Shown: positions 25,360 through 35,933, counted from the stretch's first letter. The stretch is DNA of 64,000 bases from Billgrantia ethanolica (GCF_021404305.1 NZ_JABFTX010000002.1:372001-436000), one strand, 5' to 3'. The notes: a model not told the origin generated them from the letters alone. Made by a program: numbers and translations.

Positions 25360-26745
25360 GTGGCCATACAGAAAACGATTTCTCCGGTCGACGGCTCCGT
25401 CTACGTCGAGCGGGAGCTGGCCGACCCGGCGCGGGTCGAGGCGGCGCTGGAAAGGGCGGTGACGGCGCAGCGAACCTGGCGCGAGACGAGCCTGGCCGAG
25501 CGCGCGCGGCTGTGTTCGAGGATGGTCGATGCCTTCGTCGCCCGGCGCGACGAGCTGGCACTGGAGCTGACCTGGCAGATGGGCCGTCCGATCGCCGTGG
25601 CCGGCGGCGAGATCGGCGGCTTCGAAGACCGGGCGCGCACCATGATCGCCATGGCCGAGGCGGCCCTGGCGCCGATTCGCCTGGCCGACAAGCCGGGTTT
25701 CACCCGCTACATCACCCGCGAACCGCTGGGCGTATCGTTCATCGTCGCCCCCTGGAACTTCCCTTTCATGACCGCGGTAAACGCCGTGGTGCCGGCGATC
25801 ATGGCCGGCAATGCGGTGATCCTCAAGCACTCCGCCCAGACTCCGCTGTGCGCCGAGCGCTTCCAGCAGGCCTTCGACGAGGTCGGGCTGCCCGAGGGCG
25901 TGTTTCAGCACCTGCACCTTTCCCACGATGCCGCCGAGGCCGTGGTACGCGACGCCCGTATCGCCCACGTCTCCTTCACCGGCTCGGTGGCCGGCGGGGC
26001 GATGGTCGAGCGCAACGCCGCCGGGCGCTTCATCGCCACTGGCCTGGAGCTGGGCGGCAAGGACCCGGCCTACATCCGTGCCGACGTCAATCTGGACGAG
26101 GCGGTGCCCGGGGTGATGGATGGCGCCTTCTTCAACTCGGGCCAGAGCTGCTGCGGCATCGAGCGCATCTACGTTCACGAGTCGATCTTCGACGACTTCG
26201 TCGAGCGCGCGGTAGCCTGGGTGCGCCAGCTCAAGCTCGGCAATCCCACCGACCCCGCGACCACCTTGGGGCCGCTGGTGCGCCCGTCGGCGGCGGACTT
26301 CGTGCGCGGCCAGATCGAGGAGGCGGTGGCCGCCGGCGCCAGGGCCTGGATCGACCCCGGCGACTATCCGTTGTCGCGGCCGGGCAGCGCCTACCTGGCG
26401 CCGCAGGTGCTGACCGAGGTCGATCATTCGATGCGGGTGATGCACGAGGAGAGCTTCGGCCCGGTGGTCGGCATCATGCCGGTGGCGGACGACGACGAGG
26501 CCGTGCGGCTGATGAACGACAGCGACTTCGGCCTCACCGCGGCGGTCTATACCCGCGACCTGGCGACAGGCGAGGCCATCGCTCGGCGCCTGGAAGCTGG
26601 CACCGTGTTTACCAATCGCTGCGATTATCTCGATCCGGAGCTGGCCTGGACCGGTGTCAAGCAGTCGGGGCGCGGCTGTTCGCTGTCCCGTGTCGGCTAC
26701 GAGACGCTGACCCGCCCCAAGTCGTTCCACCTCAAACACGCCTGA
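25360..26745 (+). CDS. Aldehyde dehydrogenase (gamma-glutamyl-aldehyde type)
   Basis: A 461-residue NAD(P)-dependent aldehyde dehydrogenase. The catalytic residues are visible: Glu230 in GLELGGKDP and Cys264 in NSGQSC. The usual PWNFP and FTGSVAGG cofactor motifs are also present. Translation starts at GTG 25360, with GGAG eight bases upstream. By context it oxidises a gamma-glutamylated amino aldehyde to the acid, the step done by PuuC in putrescine catabolism. It follows a repeat-containing gap and is 19 bases before the alcohol dehydrogenase. Confidence 0.9.
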   Translation: MAIQKTISPVDGSVYVERELADPARVEAALERAVTAQRTWRETSLAERARLCSRMVDAFVARRDELALELTWQMGRPIAVAGGEIGGFEDRARTMIAMAEAALAPIRLADKPGFTRYITREPLGVSFIVAPWNFPFMTAVNAVVPAIMAGNAVILKHSAQTPLCAERFQQAFDEVGLPEGVFQHLHLSHDAAEAVVRDARIAHVSFTGSVAGGAMVERNAAGRFIATGLELGGKDPAYIRADVNLDEAVPGVMDGAFFNSGQSCCGIERIYVHESIFDDFVERAVAWVRQLKLGNPTDPATTLGPLVRPSAADFVRGQIEEAVAAGARAWIDPGDYPLSRPGSAYLAPQVLTEVDHSMRVMHEESFGPVVGIMPVADDDEAVRLMNDSDFGLTAAVYTRDLATGEAIARRLEAGTVFTNRCDYLDPELAWTGVKQSGRGCSLSRVGYETLTRPKSFHLKHA

Positions 26746-26764
26746 GCCGGCCCAGGAGAGCGCC

Positions 26765-27946
26765 ATGAGCTACGACATGAATCATTACACCATGGGCTGG
26801 AACTACCCCTCGAACATCCTGACCGGAGCGGGGCGGATTCGCGACCTGCCTGAAGCCTGCAAGGCTCTGGGCATGGGCGCGCCGCTGCTGGTCACCGACC
26901 CCGGCCTGGCGGCGCTGCCGATGGTGCAGGCCTGCGTGCAGGCGTGCCAGGATGCCGGCCTGCGCACCGCCGTGTTCAGCCAGATCAAGGGCAACCCCAC
27001 CGGGCGCAACGTGCTCGACGGCATCGCCGCCTTCCGCGGCGGCAGCCACGACGGCGTGATCGCCTTCGGCGGCGGCTCAGGGCTCGATGCTGCCAAGGCG
27101 GTGGCGCTGATGGCCAATCAGCGCGAGGGGCTGTCGCTGTGGTCGCTGGAAGACATCGGCGACAACTGGAAGAACGCCGACGCCCGGGCCATTGCCCCCG
27201 TCGTCGCCGTGCCCACTACTGCCGGCACCGGCTCCGAGGTGGGGCGCGCCTCGGTGATCACCGACGAGGCGGAGCACGTCAAGCGCATCATCTTCCACCC
27301 CGGCATGGTACCGGCCACGGTGATCCTCGACCCCGAGCTCACTGTGGGGCTGCCGCCGACGGTCACCGCCGCTACCGGCATGGATGCGCTGTCGCACTGC
27401 ATGGAGGCGTGGTGCTCGCCGCTCTACCACCCCATGGCCGAGGGCATCGCGGTGGAGGGCATGCGTCGTATCGACCTCTACCTGCAGCGCGCCTACAGCG
27501 ACGGCGCGGACCTCGAAGCGCGCATGAACATGCTGGTCGCCTCGAGCATGGGCGCCACCGCCTTCCAGCGCGGCCTGGGCGCCATGCACGCCCTGGCGCA
27601 CCCGCTCGGCGCGCTCTACGACGCTCACCATGGCACCTTGAACGCGGTGCTGATGCCCTACGTGCTGCGCGCCAACGAGCGTGCCATCGGCGAGCCCATG
27701 GTGCGCCTGGGGCGCTATCTCAACCTAGATCAGCCGGGTACGGCGGCGGTGATCGAGTGGGTGCTCGGCCTGCGCGAGCGGCTCGGCATTCCGCACAGCC
27801 TGGCGGAGCTCGGCATCGATACTCGTCAGGCCGACAAGGTCGGGCGCATGGCGGTGGCGGACCCCTCGTCGGGTACCAACCCGGTCGCCTTCGATGCCGA
27901 CGAGTATCGCGGCATCTTCGTTGCCGCCGTGGAGGGCCGCCTGTAG
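26765..27946 (+). CDS. Iron-containing alcohol dehydrogenase
   Basis: A 393-residue group III alcohol dehydrogenase. The NAD motif GGGSGLDAAK and the metal-binding Asp/His set are visible in ATGMDALSHCMEAW and GAMHALAHPLGALYDAHHG. AGGAGAGCGCC precedes ATG 26765. Its presence together with an aldehyde dehydrogenase and a gamma-glutamyl ligase suggests the substrate has, or gains, a primary alcohol, for example an amino alcohol oxidised stepwise to an amino acid. This matches the logic of the isopropylamine/alaninol route. Confidence 0.9.
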   Translation: MSYDMNHYTMGWNYPSNILTGAGRIRDLPEACKALGMGAPLLVTDPGLAALPMVQACVQACQDAGLRTAVFSQIKGNPTGRNVLDGIAAFRGGSHDGVIAFGGGSGLDAAKAVALMANQREGLSLWSLEDIGDNWKNADARAIAPVVAVPTTAGTGSEVGRASVITDEAEHVKRIIFHPGMVPATVILDPELTVGLPPTVTAATGMDALSHCMEAWCSPLYHPMAEGIAVEGMRRIDLYLQRAYSDGADLEARMNMLVASSMGATAFQRGLGAMHALAHPLGALYDAHHGTLNAVLMPYVLRANERAIGEPMVRLGRYLNLDQPGTAAVIEWVLGLRERLGIPHSLAELGIDTRQADKVGRMAVADPSSGTNPVAFDADEYRGIFVAAVEGRL

Positions 27947-28049
27947 GCTGCGTCCTGAACGCCTGCGGGCGAAGCCCAGGAGATTCGTCTGGCAGTGCGC
28001 GGCCGCAGGCCGGGACGCCAGGGACGGTGACATGACAGGAGAGTGATCG

Positions 28050-28769
28050 ATGCGTATCGGGCTACTGCAGTGCGATGACGTGGCGCCGGAGCTGCGCGAG
28101 GCCCACGGCAACTATCCGGAGATGTTCGCGGCCCTGTTCCAACGGGTCGACCCGACGCTCGAATTTCGCGTCTGGCGCTGCCTGGACGGCGAGATCCCCG
28201 ACGACATCGACGCCGTCGATGCCTGGATGACCACCGGTTCCAAGCATGGCGTCAACGACGGGCTGGCCTGGGTCGACCAGCTGTGCGACTTCGTGCGCGA
28301 GCTGTGGCGGGCCGGCAAGCCGCTGGTGGGCATCTGCTTCGGCCATCAGCTGATGGCCAAGGCGCTGGGCGGCGAGGTGGTCAAGAGCGAGCGCGGTTGG
28401 GGCGTGGGCATGTCGTTCAACCGTGTCACGGCACGGGCGGCATGGATGGAGCCGTGGCAGCCGGGCATCGATCTGCTGGTCAGCCACCAGGACCAGGTCG
28501 AGGTCCTGCCCCCCGAGGCCACCATCGTGGGCGGCAGCGACTTCTGCCCCCACTACCTGATGCAGATCGGCGAGCACTTCCTCGGCGTGCAGGGCCATCC
28601 GGAATTCACCAAGGCCTACTCCCGCGACCTGATGGCGCTGCGTCGGGAACTGGTGGGCGACGAGCGGGTGAGCGAGGGAGAAACGTCATTGGCCGCCCCG
28701 GTCGACGACACCCTGATGGCGCGCTGGATTCTCAATTTCCTGCGGCGTGCGATAGCGGCACGCGCTTGA
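28050..28769 (+). CDS. Class I glutamine amidotransferase (gamma-glutamyl hydrolase-like)
   Basis: A 239-residue class I amidotransferase-fold protein with its catalytic triad: nucleophile Cys96 in GICFGHQL, and His183 with Glu185 in GVQGHPEFT. In a cluster beginning with a gamma-glutamyl ligase, its likely job is to release glutamate from the oxidised gamma-glutamyl product, as PuuD does in putrescine catabolism, although PuuD itself is a closely related but distinct family. AGGAGAGTGATCG precedes ATG 28050. It is the last plus-strand gene of the cluster and converges on a DadA-like gene. Confidence 0.85.
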   Translation: MRIGLLQCDDVAPELREAHGNYPEMFAALFQRVDPTLEFRVWRCLDGEIPDDIDAVDAWMTTGSKHGVNDGLAWVDQLCDFVRELWRAGKPLVGICFGHQLMAKALGGEVVKSERGWGVGMSFNRVTARAAWMEPWQPGIDLLVSHQDQVEVLPPEATIVGGSDFCPHYLMQIGEHFLGVQGHPEFTKAYSRDLMALRRELVGDERVSEGETSLAAPVDDTLMARWILNFLRRAIAARA

Positions 28770-28784
28770 GTTCGAGGCCCCGAT

Positions 28785-30035
28785 TCAGCGGAAACGACCG
28801 GCGCCGCAGGCGGTCAACCAGCCGGGCGCTTCGCCCGCCAGGCTCTCGGCCAGCAGGCGTCCGGTGGTGGCGGCCAGGGTCAACCCCAGGTGCCCGTGGC
28901 CGAAGGCATAGCTCACGCCGGGCAGGGCCGACGCGGGGCCGATCACCGGCAGCGAGTCGGGCAGCGAGGGGCGCAGGCCCAGCCAGGTGTGGCTCGGCTC
29001 GCCGAGAGAGCCGAACAGGCTCTCGGCGTGACGGCGAATGTAGTCGAGCCGCCGGGGATTGATCGGGTCGTCGTTGTGACCCAGCTCTACGGTGCCGGCG
29101 ATACGCAGTCGACCCTGCATCGGCGTGAAGTAGAAGGCGTACTCCCCGGGGCTGCAGGGGCGACTGACCAGCTCGCTGGCGGCGGGAAACTCCAGGTGAT
29201 AGCCACGCTCGGAGATCAGTGGAATGCGGTCGCCGCAGGCCAGCGCCAGCGGTCGCGACCAGGTGCCCGCGGCGATCAGCACCTTTTCAGCCTGCCAGGC
29301 CCCCTGGTCGGTAGCGATACGCACGCCGCCCTTGTTGCGGGCAAGCCCCTGGACCCTGGCAGGCACCAGCGCGGCGCCGCGGCCTTGCACGCGCTCGGCC
29401 AGCCGCCGGGCCAGCGTAAGCGGGTCGTTGACGTGGCAGGCCTCGGGAAACAGGATGCCGCCCTGGGCCAGGCCTTCGAGGGCCGGTTCCAGCTCCGCCA
29501 GTGCCTTGGCGTCGAGGCGTTGCTGATTGACGTCGAAGCGCTCGCGCTCGGCGAGCTCGGCCTGGGCCTCGCGCCAGCCCCTGGCGCTGAGATAGAAGCA
29601 CAGGCTGCCACGCTGCTGCACGAGGCTGCCGCTCTCTTCCAGGTCATCGAGGATGTGGCGCCAGTCGTCGACCGCCGGTGACAGCAATTCGCTCAGAGTC
29701 TGGGTCGCCTGGGCGGCACTGCGACGATTGGCGCGCCGCATGAAGCGCCACAGCCACGGGGCGAGCCCGGGCAGGTGCTGCCAGCGCAGGTGGAAGGGCG
29801 AGTGCGGCGACAGCAGCAGCCCCGGCGCCTGCCGCCAGATGGCGGGCTGGGCCAAGGGCTCGATGGCGTAGTTGGCCAGCACGCCGGCGTTGCCCGAGGA
29901 GGCGGCAGAGCCCGGCGGCTCGGGGTCCAGCAGGGTGACCTCGAAGCCTCGCCGCTGCAGGTGCCAGGCGCAGGCCAGGCCGACGATACCGGCGCCGACG
30001 ACCAGCACCTCGGCGTGTTGTGGTGTCTCCCTCAT
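28785..30035 (-). CDS. DadA-like FAD-dependent amino acid dehydrogenase
   Basis: A 416-residue FAD oxidoreductase of the DAO/DadA family. The Rossmann FAD motif VVGAGIVGLACAWHLQRRG is at about residues 11-29, and the C-terminal motif FGHGHLGLTLAATTGRL is typical of D-amino-acid dehydrogenases. It probably oxidises a D-amino acid or an N-substituted amine to the oxo acid, passing electrons to the respiratory chain. It starts only eight bases after the Cd ATPase stop on the same strand, so it may be read through from that gene. Its stop faces the amidotransferase gene. The substrate is unproven. Confidence 0.8.
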   Translation of the reverse strand: MRETPQHAEVLVVGAGIVGLACAWHLQRRGFEVTLLDPEPPGSAASSGNAGVLANYAIEPLAQPAIWRQAPGLLLSPHSPFHLRWQHLPGLAPWLWRFMRRANRRSAAQATQTLSELLSPAVDDWRHILDDLEESGSLVQQRGSLCFYLSARGWREAQAELAERERFDVNQQRLDAKALAELEPALEGLAQGGILFPEACHVNDPLTLARRLAERVQGRGAALVPARVQGLARNKGGVRIATDQGAWQAEKVLIAAGTWSRPLALACGDRIPLISERGYHLEFPAASELVSRPCSPGEYAFYFTPMQGRLRIAGTVELGHNDDPINPRRLDYIRRHAESLFGSLGEPSHTWLGLRPSLPDSLPVIGPASALPGVSYAFGHGHLGLTLAATTGRLLAESLAGEAPGWLTACGAGRFR

Positions 30036-30043
30036 GGCAGCCC

Positions 30044-32302
<2,259 letters not shown>

Positions 32303-32338
32303 GGCAGGACTCCGTGTCATCGTATAGGCTGATGAGAC

Positions 32339-32362
32339 ACCCTGTAGCCACTATAGAGTCAA
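32339..32362 (-). promoter_or_regulatory. CadR-type operator in the cadA promoter
   Basis: On the minus strand TTGACT (-35) runs into ACTCTATAG-TGG-CTACAGGGT, an inverted repeat matching at seven of nine paired positions. The spacing to the likely -10 (TCTCAT) is about 19 bases, the over-long spacer that MerR-family activators correct. It points toward cadA. Confidence 0.85.
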
Positions 32363-32375
32363 GCTGGAAACGCGC

Positions 32376-32490
32376 TATAAATGGCTGCGCAAGCGAATCG
32401 CTGCGTTACGCGCTGCTCGTAATCCTCACCTATACCGCATAGGCTCCGGTTACTGCGCTGCGGGCGCCTTGCGCTTCATCTTGCTCGCCA
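32376..32490 (-). repeat. Dispersed intergenic repeat, copy B (compact)
   Basis: About 115 bases between the cadA promoter and cadR match the shared blocks of the element at 11520-11708, in opposite orientation, but lack its two internal inserts. Shared blocks include GATGAAGCG-AAGGCGC, ACCGGAGC-TATG-GGTATA, GTGAGGATT and AACGCAGCGATTCGCT. It has no coding capacity. Confidence 0.75.
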
Positions 32491-32528
32491 ATTTCTAGAG
32501 CGTTCCCCAAGTCCATGCGAGGCCCCAC

Positions 32529-32984
32529 ATGAAAATCGGTGAGCTGGCCACCCGCACCGGCTGCGCGGTGGAAACCATCCGCTACTACGAGCGCGAGGGG
32601 CTGCTGCCCGAGCCTGCCCGCTCCAGCGGCAACTATCGCCTCTATGCGGAGCCCCATGCCGAGCGGCTGCGCTTCATCCGTCACTGCCGCACGCTGGACA
32701 TGACGCTGGAGGAGATCCGTACCCTGCTCGATTATCACGACCGGCCGCGTCAGCCCTGCAACGTGGTGAACGGCTTGATCGACGACCACCTGGCCCACGT
32801 CGAGGCGCGTATCGAGCAGCTTCAGGCATTGCGCCAGGCCCTCGTCACCCTGCGCTCGCGCTGCAACGGCGAGACCGACTCCAGCCACTGCGGTATTCTC
32901 CAGGAACTGGCCCAGCCGGTGGCGGAACGGCTCGTGGAGCCGCGGGAGCCAAGCCACGTGCCGGGTCCTCACAAGGGCCATTGA
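32529..32984 (+). CDS. cadR: Cd(II)/Pb(II)-responsive MerR regulator
   Basis: A 151-residue MerR-family metal sensor. The N-terminal winged helix (MKIGELATRTGCAVETIRYYEREGLL) is followed by a dimer helix and a metal loop. Metal-binding cysteines are visible at Cys77, Cys112 and Cys121 (CNGETDSSHC), the pattern of CadR/PbrR. The C-terminus ends in a His-containing tail (HVPGPHKGH), as in CadR. It activates the divergent cadA gene through the operator at 32339-32362. Its own promoter must lie in or next to the dispersed repeat in the gap. Confidence 0.92.
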   Translation: MKIGELATRTGCAVETIRYYEREGLLPEPARSSGNYRLYAEPHAERLRFIRHCRTLDMTLEEIRTLLDYHDRPRQPCNVVNGLIDDHLAHVEARIEQLQALRQALVTLRSRCNGETDSSHCGILQELAQPVAERLVEPREPSHVPGPHKGH

Positions 32985-32997
32985 TCGAGAGACACCG

Positions 32998-33615
32998 ATG
33001 TCGAACAGGGACGTTCCTGCCTATTACTCTCAATGGGTTTCCAGTGAGCGTATTCCCGATCTGCTCGCCGGACGCCTGCACGCCGCCGACGATCCCCGCT
33101 GGGTCGAGTCCGGTGCACCCAGCGCCGAGGCGTACGCGCGCTGGGCCTCGCATATCTGCGGCATGGCCTGCACCAAGATGCTGCTCGAGGAGTTGCGCGG
33201 CGAGCGGGCGACCCTGTTCGAGCTGCTCGAAAGGTGCCGGGAAGTCGGCGGCTATGTGGTTTCGGAGGCCGGTATCAAGGGCCTCTACTATCGGCCTCTG
33301 GTGCAACTGCTGAGGGAGCGTCACGCGCTAGAGGCCGACATCGTGGAGCACGTCGAGGCCGTGCGGATTGCCGAATGGTTGGACGAGGGGCATCGCGTCA
33401 TCGCCTCGGTGCACCCTTCGATTCGCACGCCCGAGCAGGACCCGCCGCAGCGGGGCGGGCATCTGGTTTATCTCTTCGGGCGCGACGAGAGCGGGCGCCT
33501 GCGCTTTCACAACCCTTCCGGGCTGCCCGGAGCGAATCAGGCGGACGCCCGCCTCGCGCCTTCGGTGTTCGAGCGCTTCTTCGCCGGGCGCGGCATCCTG
33601 ATACGGCGCGGCTAG
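32998..33615 (+). CDS. Peptidase C39-like protein
   Basis: A 205-residue soluble protein with a papain-like C39-family pattern: Cys54 in HICGMACTKM, His155 in RGGHLVYLFG and Asn172 in RFHNPSG, a plausible Cys-His-Asn triad. It has no signal peptide and no ABC transporter domain, so it is a free-standing member of unknown substrate. It starts 13 bases after cadR and is probably cotranscribed with it. It overlaps the convergent dipeptidase gene by four bases. A link to metal stress is possible but unproven. Confidence 0.7.
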   Translation: MSNRDVPAYYSQWVSSERIPDLLAGRLHAADDPRWVESGAPSAEAYARWASHICGMACTKMLLEELRGERATLFELLERCREVGGYVVSEAGIKGLYYRPLVQLLRERHALEADIVEHVEAVRIAEWLDEGHRVIASVHPSIRTPEQDPPQRGGHLVYLFGRDESGRLRFHNPSGLPGANQADARLAPSVFERFFAGRGILIRRG

Positions 33616-34760
33616 CCGCGTCGATACACCTGTCGGCCCAAGGCCCATACCTCGTCGATGGCCCATTCACCATCGCTCAGTACCAGCAGATCGGCGTCAC
33701 GGCCGGGCTCGAGGCGCCCCTTGGCGGTGAGCTTGAGGGCGTCGGCGGCGTGGGTGCTGGCGGTGCCGATGGCATGTTCCAGCGGGACGCCGTGCTTCTC
33801 GATGCACTCGCCGACGACTTCGAACAGGCTGGCGAGGCGGCCGGGTTCGAGCCCGACGAAGCGGCGTTCGGCGTCGAAGCGCGGCAGCGAGGCATTGGCA
33901 TCGGAGGAGAGCGTGATGCGTGACGGCTCGACGCGGGCCTCCAGAGCGCGGGCCACGGCCTCGGCGGCGGGCACTTCGCCACCGGCCAGCAGCTCCGCGG
34001 TGGTGCTGGTGGTGAAGTCGATGCGGCCGCCCTCACGGGCGAAGCGCAGGCCGTCCTCGAACAGCGCCGGGGTGCGGTTGATGTGGGTGGGCAGGAACTG
34101 CGCGAGCGGAATGGCGCTGCCCCGGGCTGCCTCGCGCAGCGGCTCCAGATGGGTGGGGGCATCGCCGGTATGGATGAAGACGATGCCCGACTTGCCCGCC
34201 AGCATGCCGGCGGTGCGGGCTTCGGAGGCCAGGCGCGCCAGCTCGAAGGCGGTGGGCTGTGAGCCGCGGTGATCGCTGATCGCCACTTCGCCCACGCCGA
34301 TGAATTCGGGAATGAACAGGATGTCGCTGCCTACCGAGCCGGTCAGCGTTACCGGCGGCAACTGATAGGAGCCGGTATAGCAGTAGGTGGTGAGACCGCC
34401 GGCGGCCAGCTCGCGGGCCTTGCCCAGCAGGTTGGCCGGCGTGCGGGTCAGGGCGTCGGTGCCCAGCGCGCCGATCAGGGTGGTGACTCCCGAGGCCAGA
34501 GCGTCGTCGAGGGTCAGCTCGGCGGTGCGCGTACCGAAGCCGCCCTCGCCGCCGCCGCCGATGAAATGCACCAGCGGGTCGACCAGACCGGGGATGACCC
34601 GGCGACCCTTGAGGTCGATCTCATCGATGGCGGGGCCGGCAGCGGGCAGGGGCTGGTCGGCCGGCACCACGGCGGCGATGCGGGTGTCGGCGATCAGCAG
34701 ATGGCACAGCCCCAGGTGGCGTGGCGCATGCAGCTGGGCATTCTTCAGCAGGGTCAGCAT
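33612..34760 (-). CDS. Isoaspartyl-dipeptidase (IadA) homologue with altered metal site
   Basis: A 382-residue amidohydrolase matching beta-aspartyl peptidase IadA over its whole length (IGGGGEGG, LGTDALTR, ISDHRG, FLPTHINR, LSSDANAS). IadA cleaves beta-aspartyl dipeptides at a two-metal site. Here the usual HxH is DPLVH, so the first His is Leu63 (His65 remains). The position of the bridging carboxylated Lys is Glu158. His197, His226 and Asp287 are kept. It may be a one-metal variant with a different specificity. It is the last gene of an ABC transporter operon and follows an intercistronic hairpin. GAGGAG precedes ATG 34760. Confidence 0.8.
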   Translation of the reverse strand: MLTLLKNAQLHAPRHLGLCHLLIADTRIAAVVPADQPLPAAGPAIDEIDLKGRRVIPGLVDPLVHFIGGGGEGGFGTRTAELTLDDALASGVTTLIGALGTDALTRTPANLLGKARELAAGGLTTYCYTGSYQLPPVTLTGSVGSDILFIPEFIGVGEVAISDHRGSQPTAFELARLASEARTAGMLAGKSGIVFIHTGDAPTHLEPLREAARGSAIPLAQFLPTHINRTPALFEDGLRFAREGGRIDFTTSTTAELLAGGEVPAAEAVARALEARVEPSRITLSSDANASLPRFDAERRFVGLEPGRLASLFEVVGECIEKHGVPLEHAIGTASTHAADALKLTAKGRLEPGRDADLLVLSDGEWAIDEVWALGRQVYRRG

Positions 34761-34777
34761 TCCGGCTCCTCGTGAAG

Positions 34778-34805
34778 GCGAACGCCGGCTGCTGCCGGCG
34801 TTCGC
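34778..34805 (-). terminator. Intercistronic hairpin after the second binding protein
   Basis: GCGAACGCCGGC pairs perfectly with GCCGGCGTTCGC around TGCT, between a binding-protein gene and the IadA homologue. No T run follows. It probably stabilises the upstream message or partly terminates transcription. Confidence 0.6.
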
Positions 34806-34823
34806 GGAGAATGACGCTATGGG

Positions 34824-35609
34824 TTACAGCTTGATGTCGTAGTTGAAGTAGCGCTCCATGATCTCATCATAGGTGCCGTCTTCCTTGAGCGCGGCCAGCG
34901 CCTCGTTGAAGCGCTCGGCCAAGGCCTCGTCGCGCTGACGGAAGGCCACGCCCACGCCCTTGCCGAAGATGTGCTCGGGCTCCTTGATGAAGCCGCTGAT
35001 GCGCTTGAAATGGCTACCCGAGGTGTCGATACCCATGGTGTTTTCGGCCACCGGGTAGTCCATGAAGGTGAGATCGAGACGGCCGGCGCGCATGTCGGTC
35101 ACGACGTCGTCGGCGCTGGTGTAGCGACGGATCTCCACCAGGTCGCCGTAGAGCTCGCTGACGTAGTTGTCCTGCAGCGTGGCGCGTTGTACACCGACCA
35201 CCAGCCCCGCGAGGCTGTCGCGATCCTCGATGTCGATGTCGCGGTCACGCGTGGTGATCCAGGCGCTCGGGGTGGTGTAGTAGGGCTCGGAGAACAGCAC
35301 GCGCTCGGCACGCTCCTCGGTGATCGCCATGGACGACATGATGGCATCGTAGTTGCGGGCCATGAGCCCGGGGATGATGCCGTCCCAATCCTGCTCCACC
35401 CAGGTGCAGGTGACCTCCAGGTACTCGCATACGGCGTTGCCCAGCTCGATCTCGAAGCCGGTCAGTTCACCGTCCGGCTGACGGTACATGAAGGGCTCGT
35501 AGGGAATGTCGACACCCAGACGGATTTCGGAATAGTCGCGGGCCTGAGCGGTACCAGCGGTCAGGCCGGCCGCCAGAGTGGCAGCCAGAATCATGTTGAG
35601 AGCACGCAT
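34824..35609 (-). CDS. ABC amino-acid binding protein, paralogue 2
   Basis: A 261-residue periplasmic binding protein of the lysine/arginine/ornithine (HisJ/ArgT) family. The signal peptide is at about residues 1-23, ending in AQA before RDYSEIRLGVDIPYEPF. The ligand-site block VDIPYEPFMYRQPDGELTGF and the IMSSMAITEERA region are conserved. It is clearly paralogous to the protein at 35971-36738. AGGAGG lies seven bases before ATG 35609. It is probably an alternative specificity subunit for the same permease. The closeness to IadA suggests a basic amino acid or a dipeptide containing one. Confidence 0.88.
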   Translation of the reverse strand: MRALNMILAATLAAGLTAGTAQARDYSEIRLGVDIPYEPFMYRQPDGELTGFEIELGNAVCEYLEVTCTWVEQDWDGIIPGLMARNYDAIMSSMAITEERAERVLFSEPYYTTPSAWITTRDRDIDIEDRDSLAGLVVGVQRATLQDNYVSELYGDLVEIRRYTSADDVVTDMRAGRLDLTFMDYPVAENTMGIDTSGSHFKRISGFIKEPEHIFGKGVGVAFRQRDEALAERFNEALAALKEDGTYDEIMERYFNYDIKL

Positions 35610-35776
35610 GAGACTTCCTCCTGGGAAGGTGTTGTTTTTCACGAGTTTCAATTGCCGAAGTCGGCAGGATCGTCGCGCTTCAGGCGCGACAAGGCACACG
35701 AGCGTTGCCGTTCAGGCAAGGACGTGTCGATGGCACGGGCGTGCCGATGCGACCGGGAAGGCCGCGGGAAGGGGGC

Positions 35777-35863
35777 TTATTCGTCGAACCACTCGCTGAG
35801 GTAGAAGCTGTCGAAGAAACAGCAGTAGACCTCAGAGATGGTTTGTGGGAAGCGATCGATCAT
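35777..35863 (-). CDS. Candidate 28-residue small ORF
   Basis: An ATG-to-TAA frame of 28 codons lies between the two binding-protein genes on the same strand. The peptide is aromatic and acidic (starts MIDRFPQT, ends SEWFDE) with a Cys-Cys pair in the middle. Its ribosome binding site is weak (GGAC, eight bases upstream). It could be a real small protein or chance. The rest of the 361-base gap 35610-35970 holds a hairpin at 35934-35960 and nothing else I recognise. Confidence 0.25.
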   Translation of the reverse strand: MIDRFPQTISEVYCCFFDSFYLSEWFDE

Positions 35864-35933
35864 GGGACGGTGTCCGATGAGGCGTTGCGTGACTTGCAGT
35901 TCGACTTTCCGCAAAGGTGGTGCGCTTGTCAAG

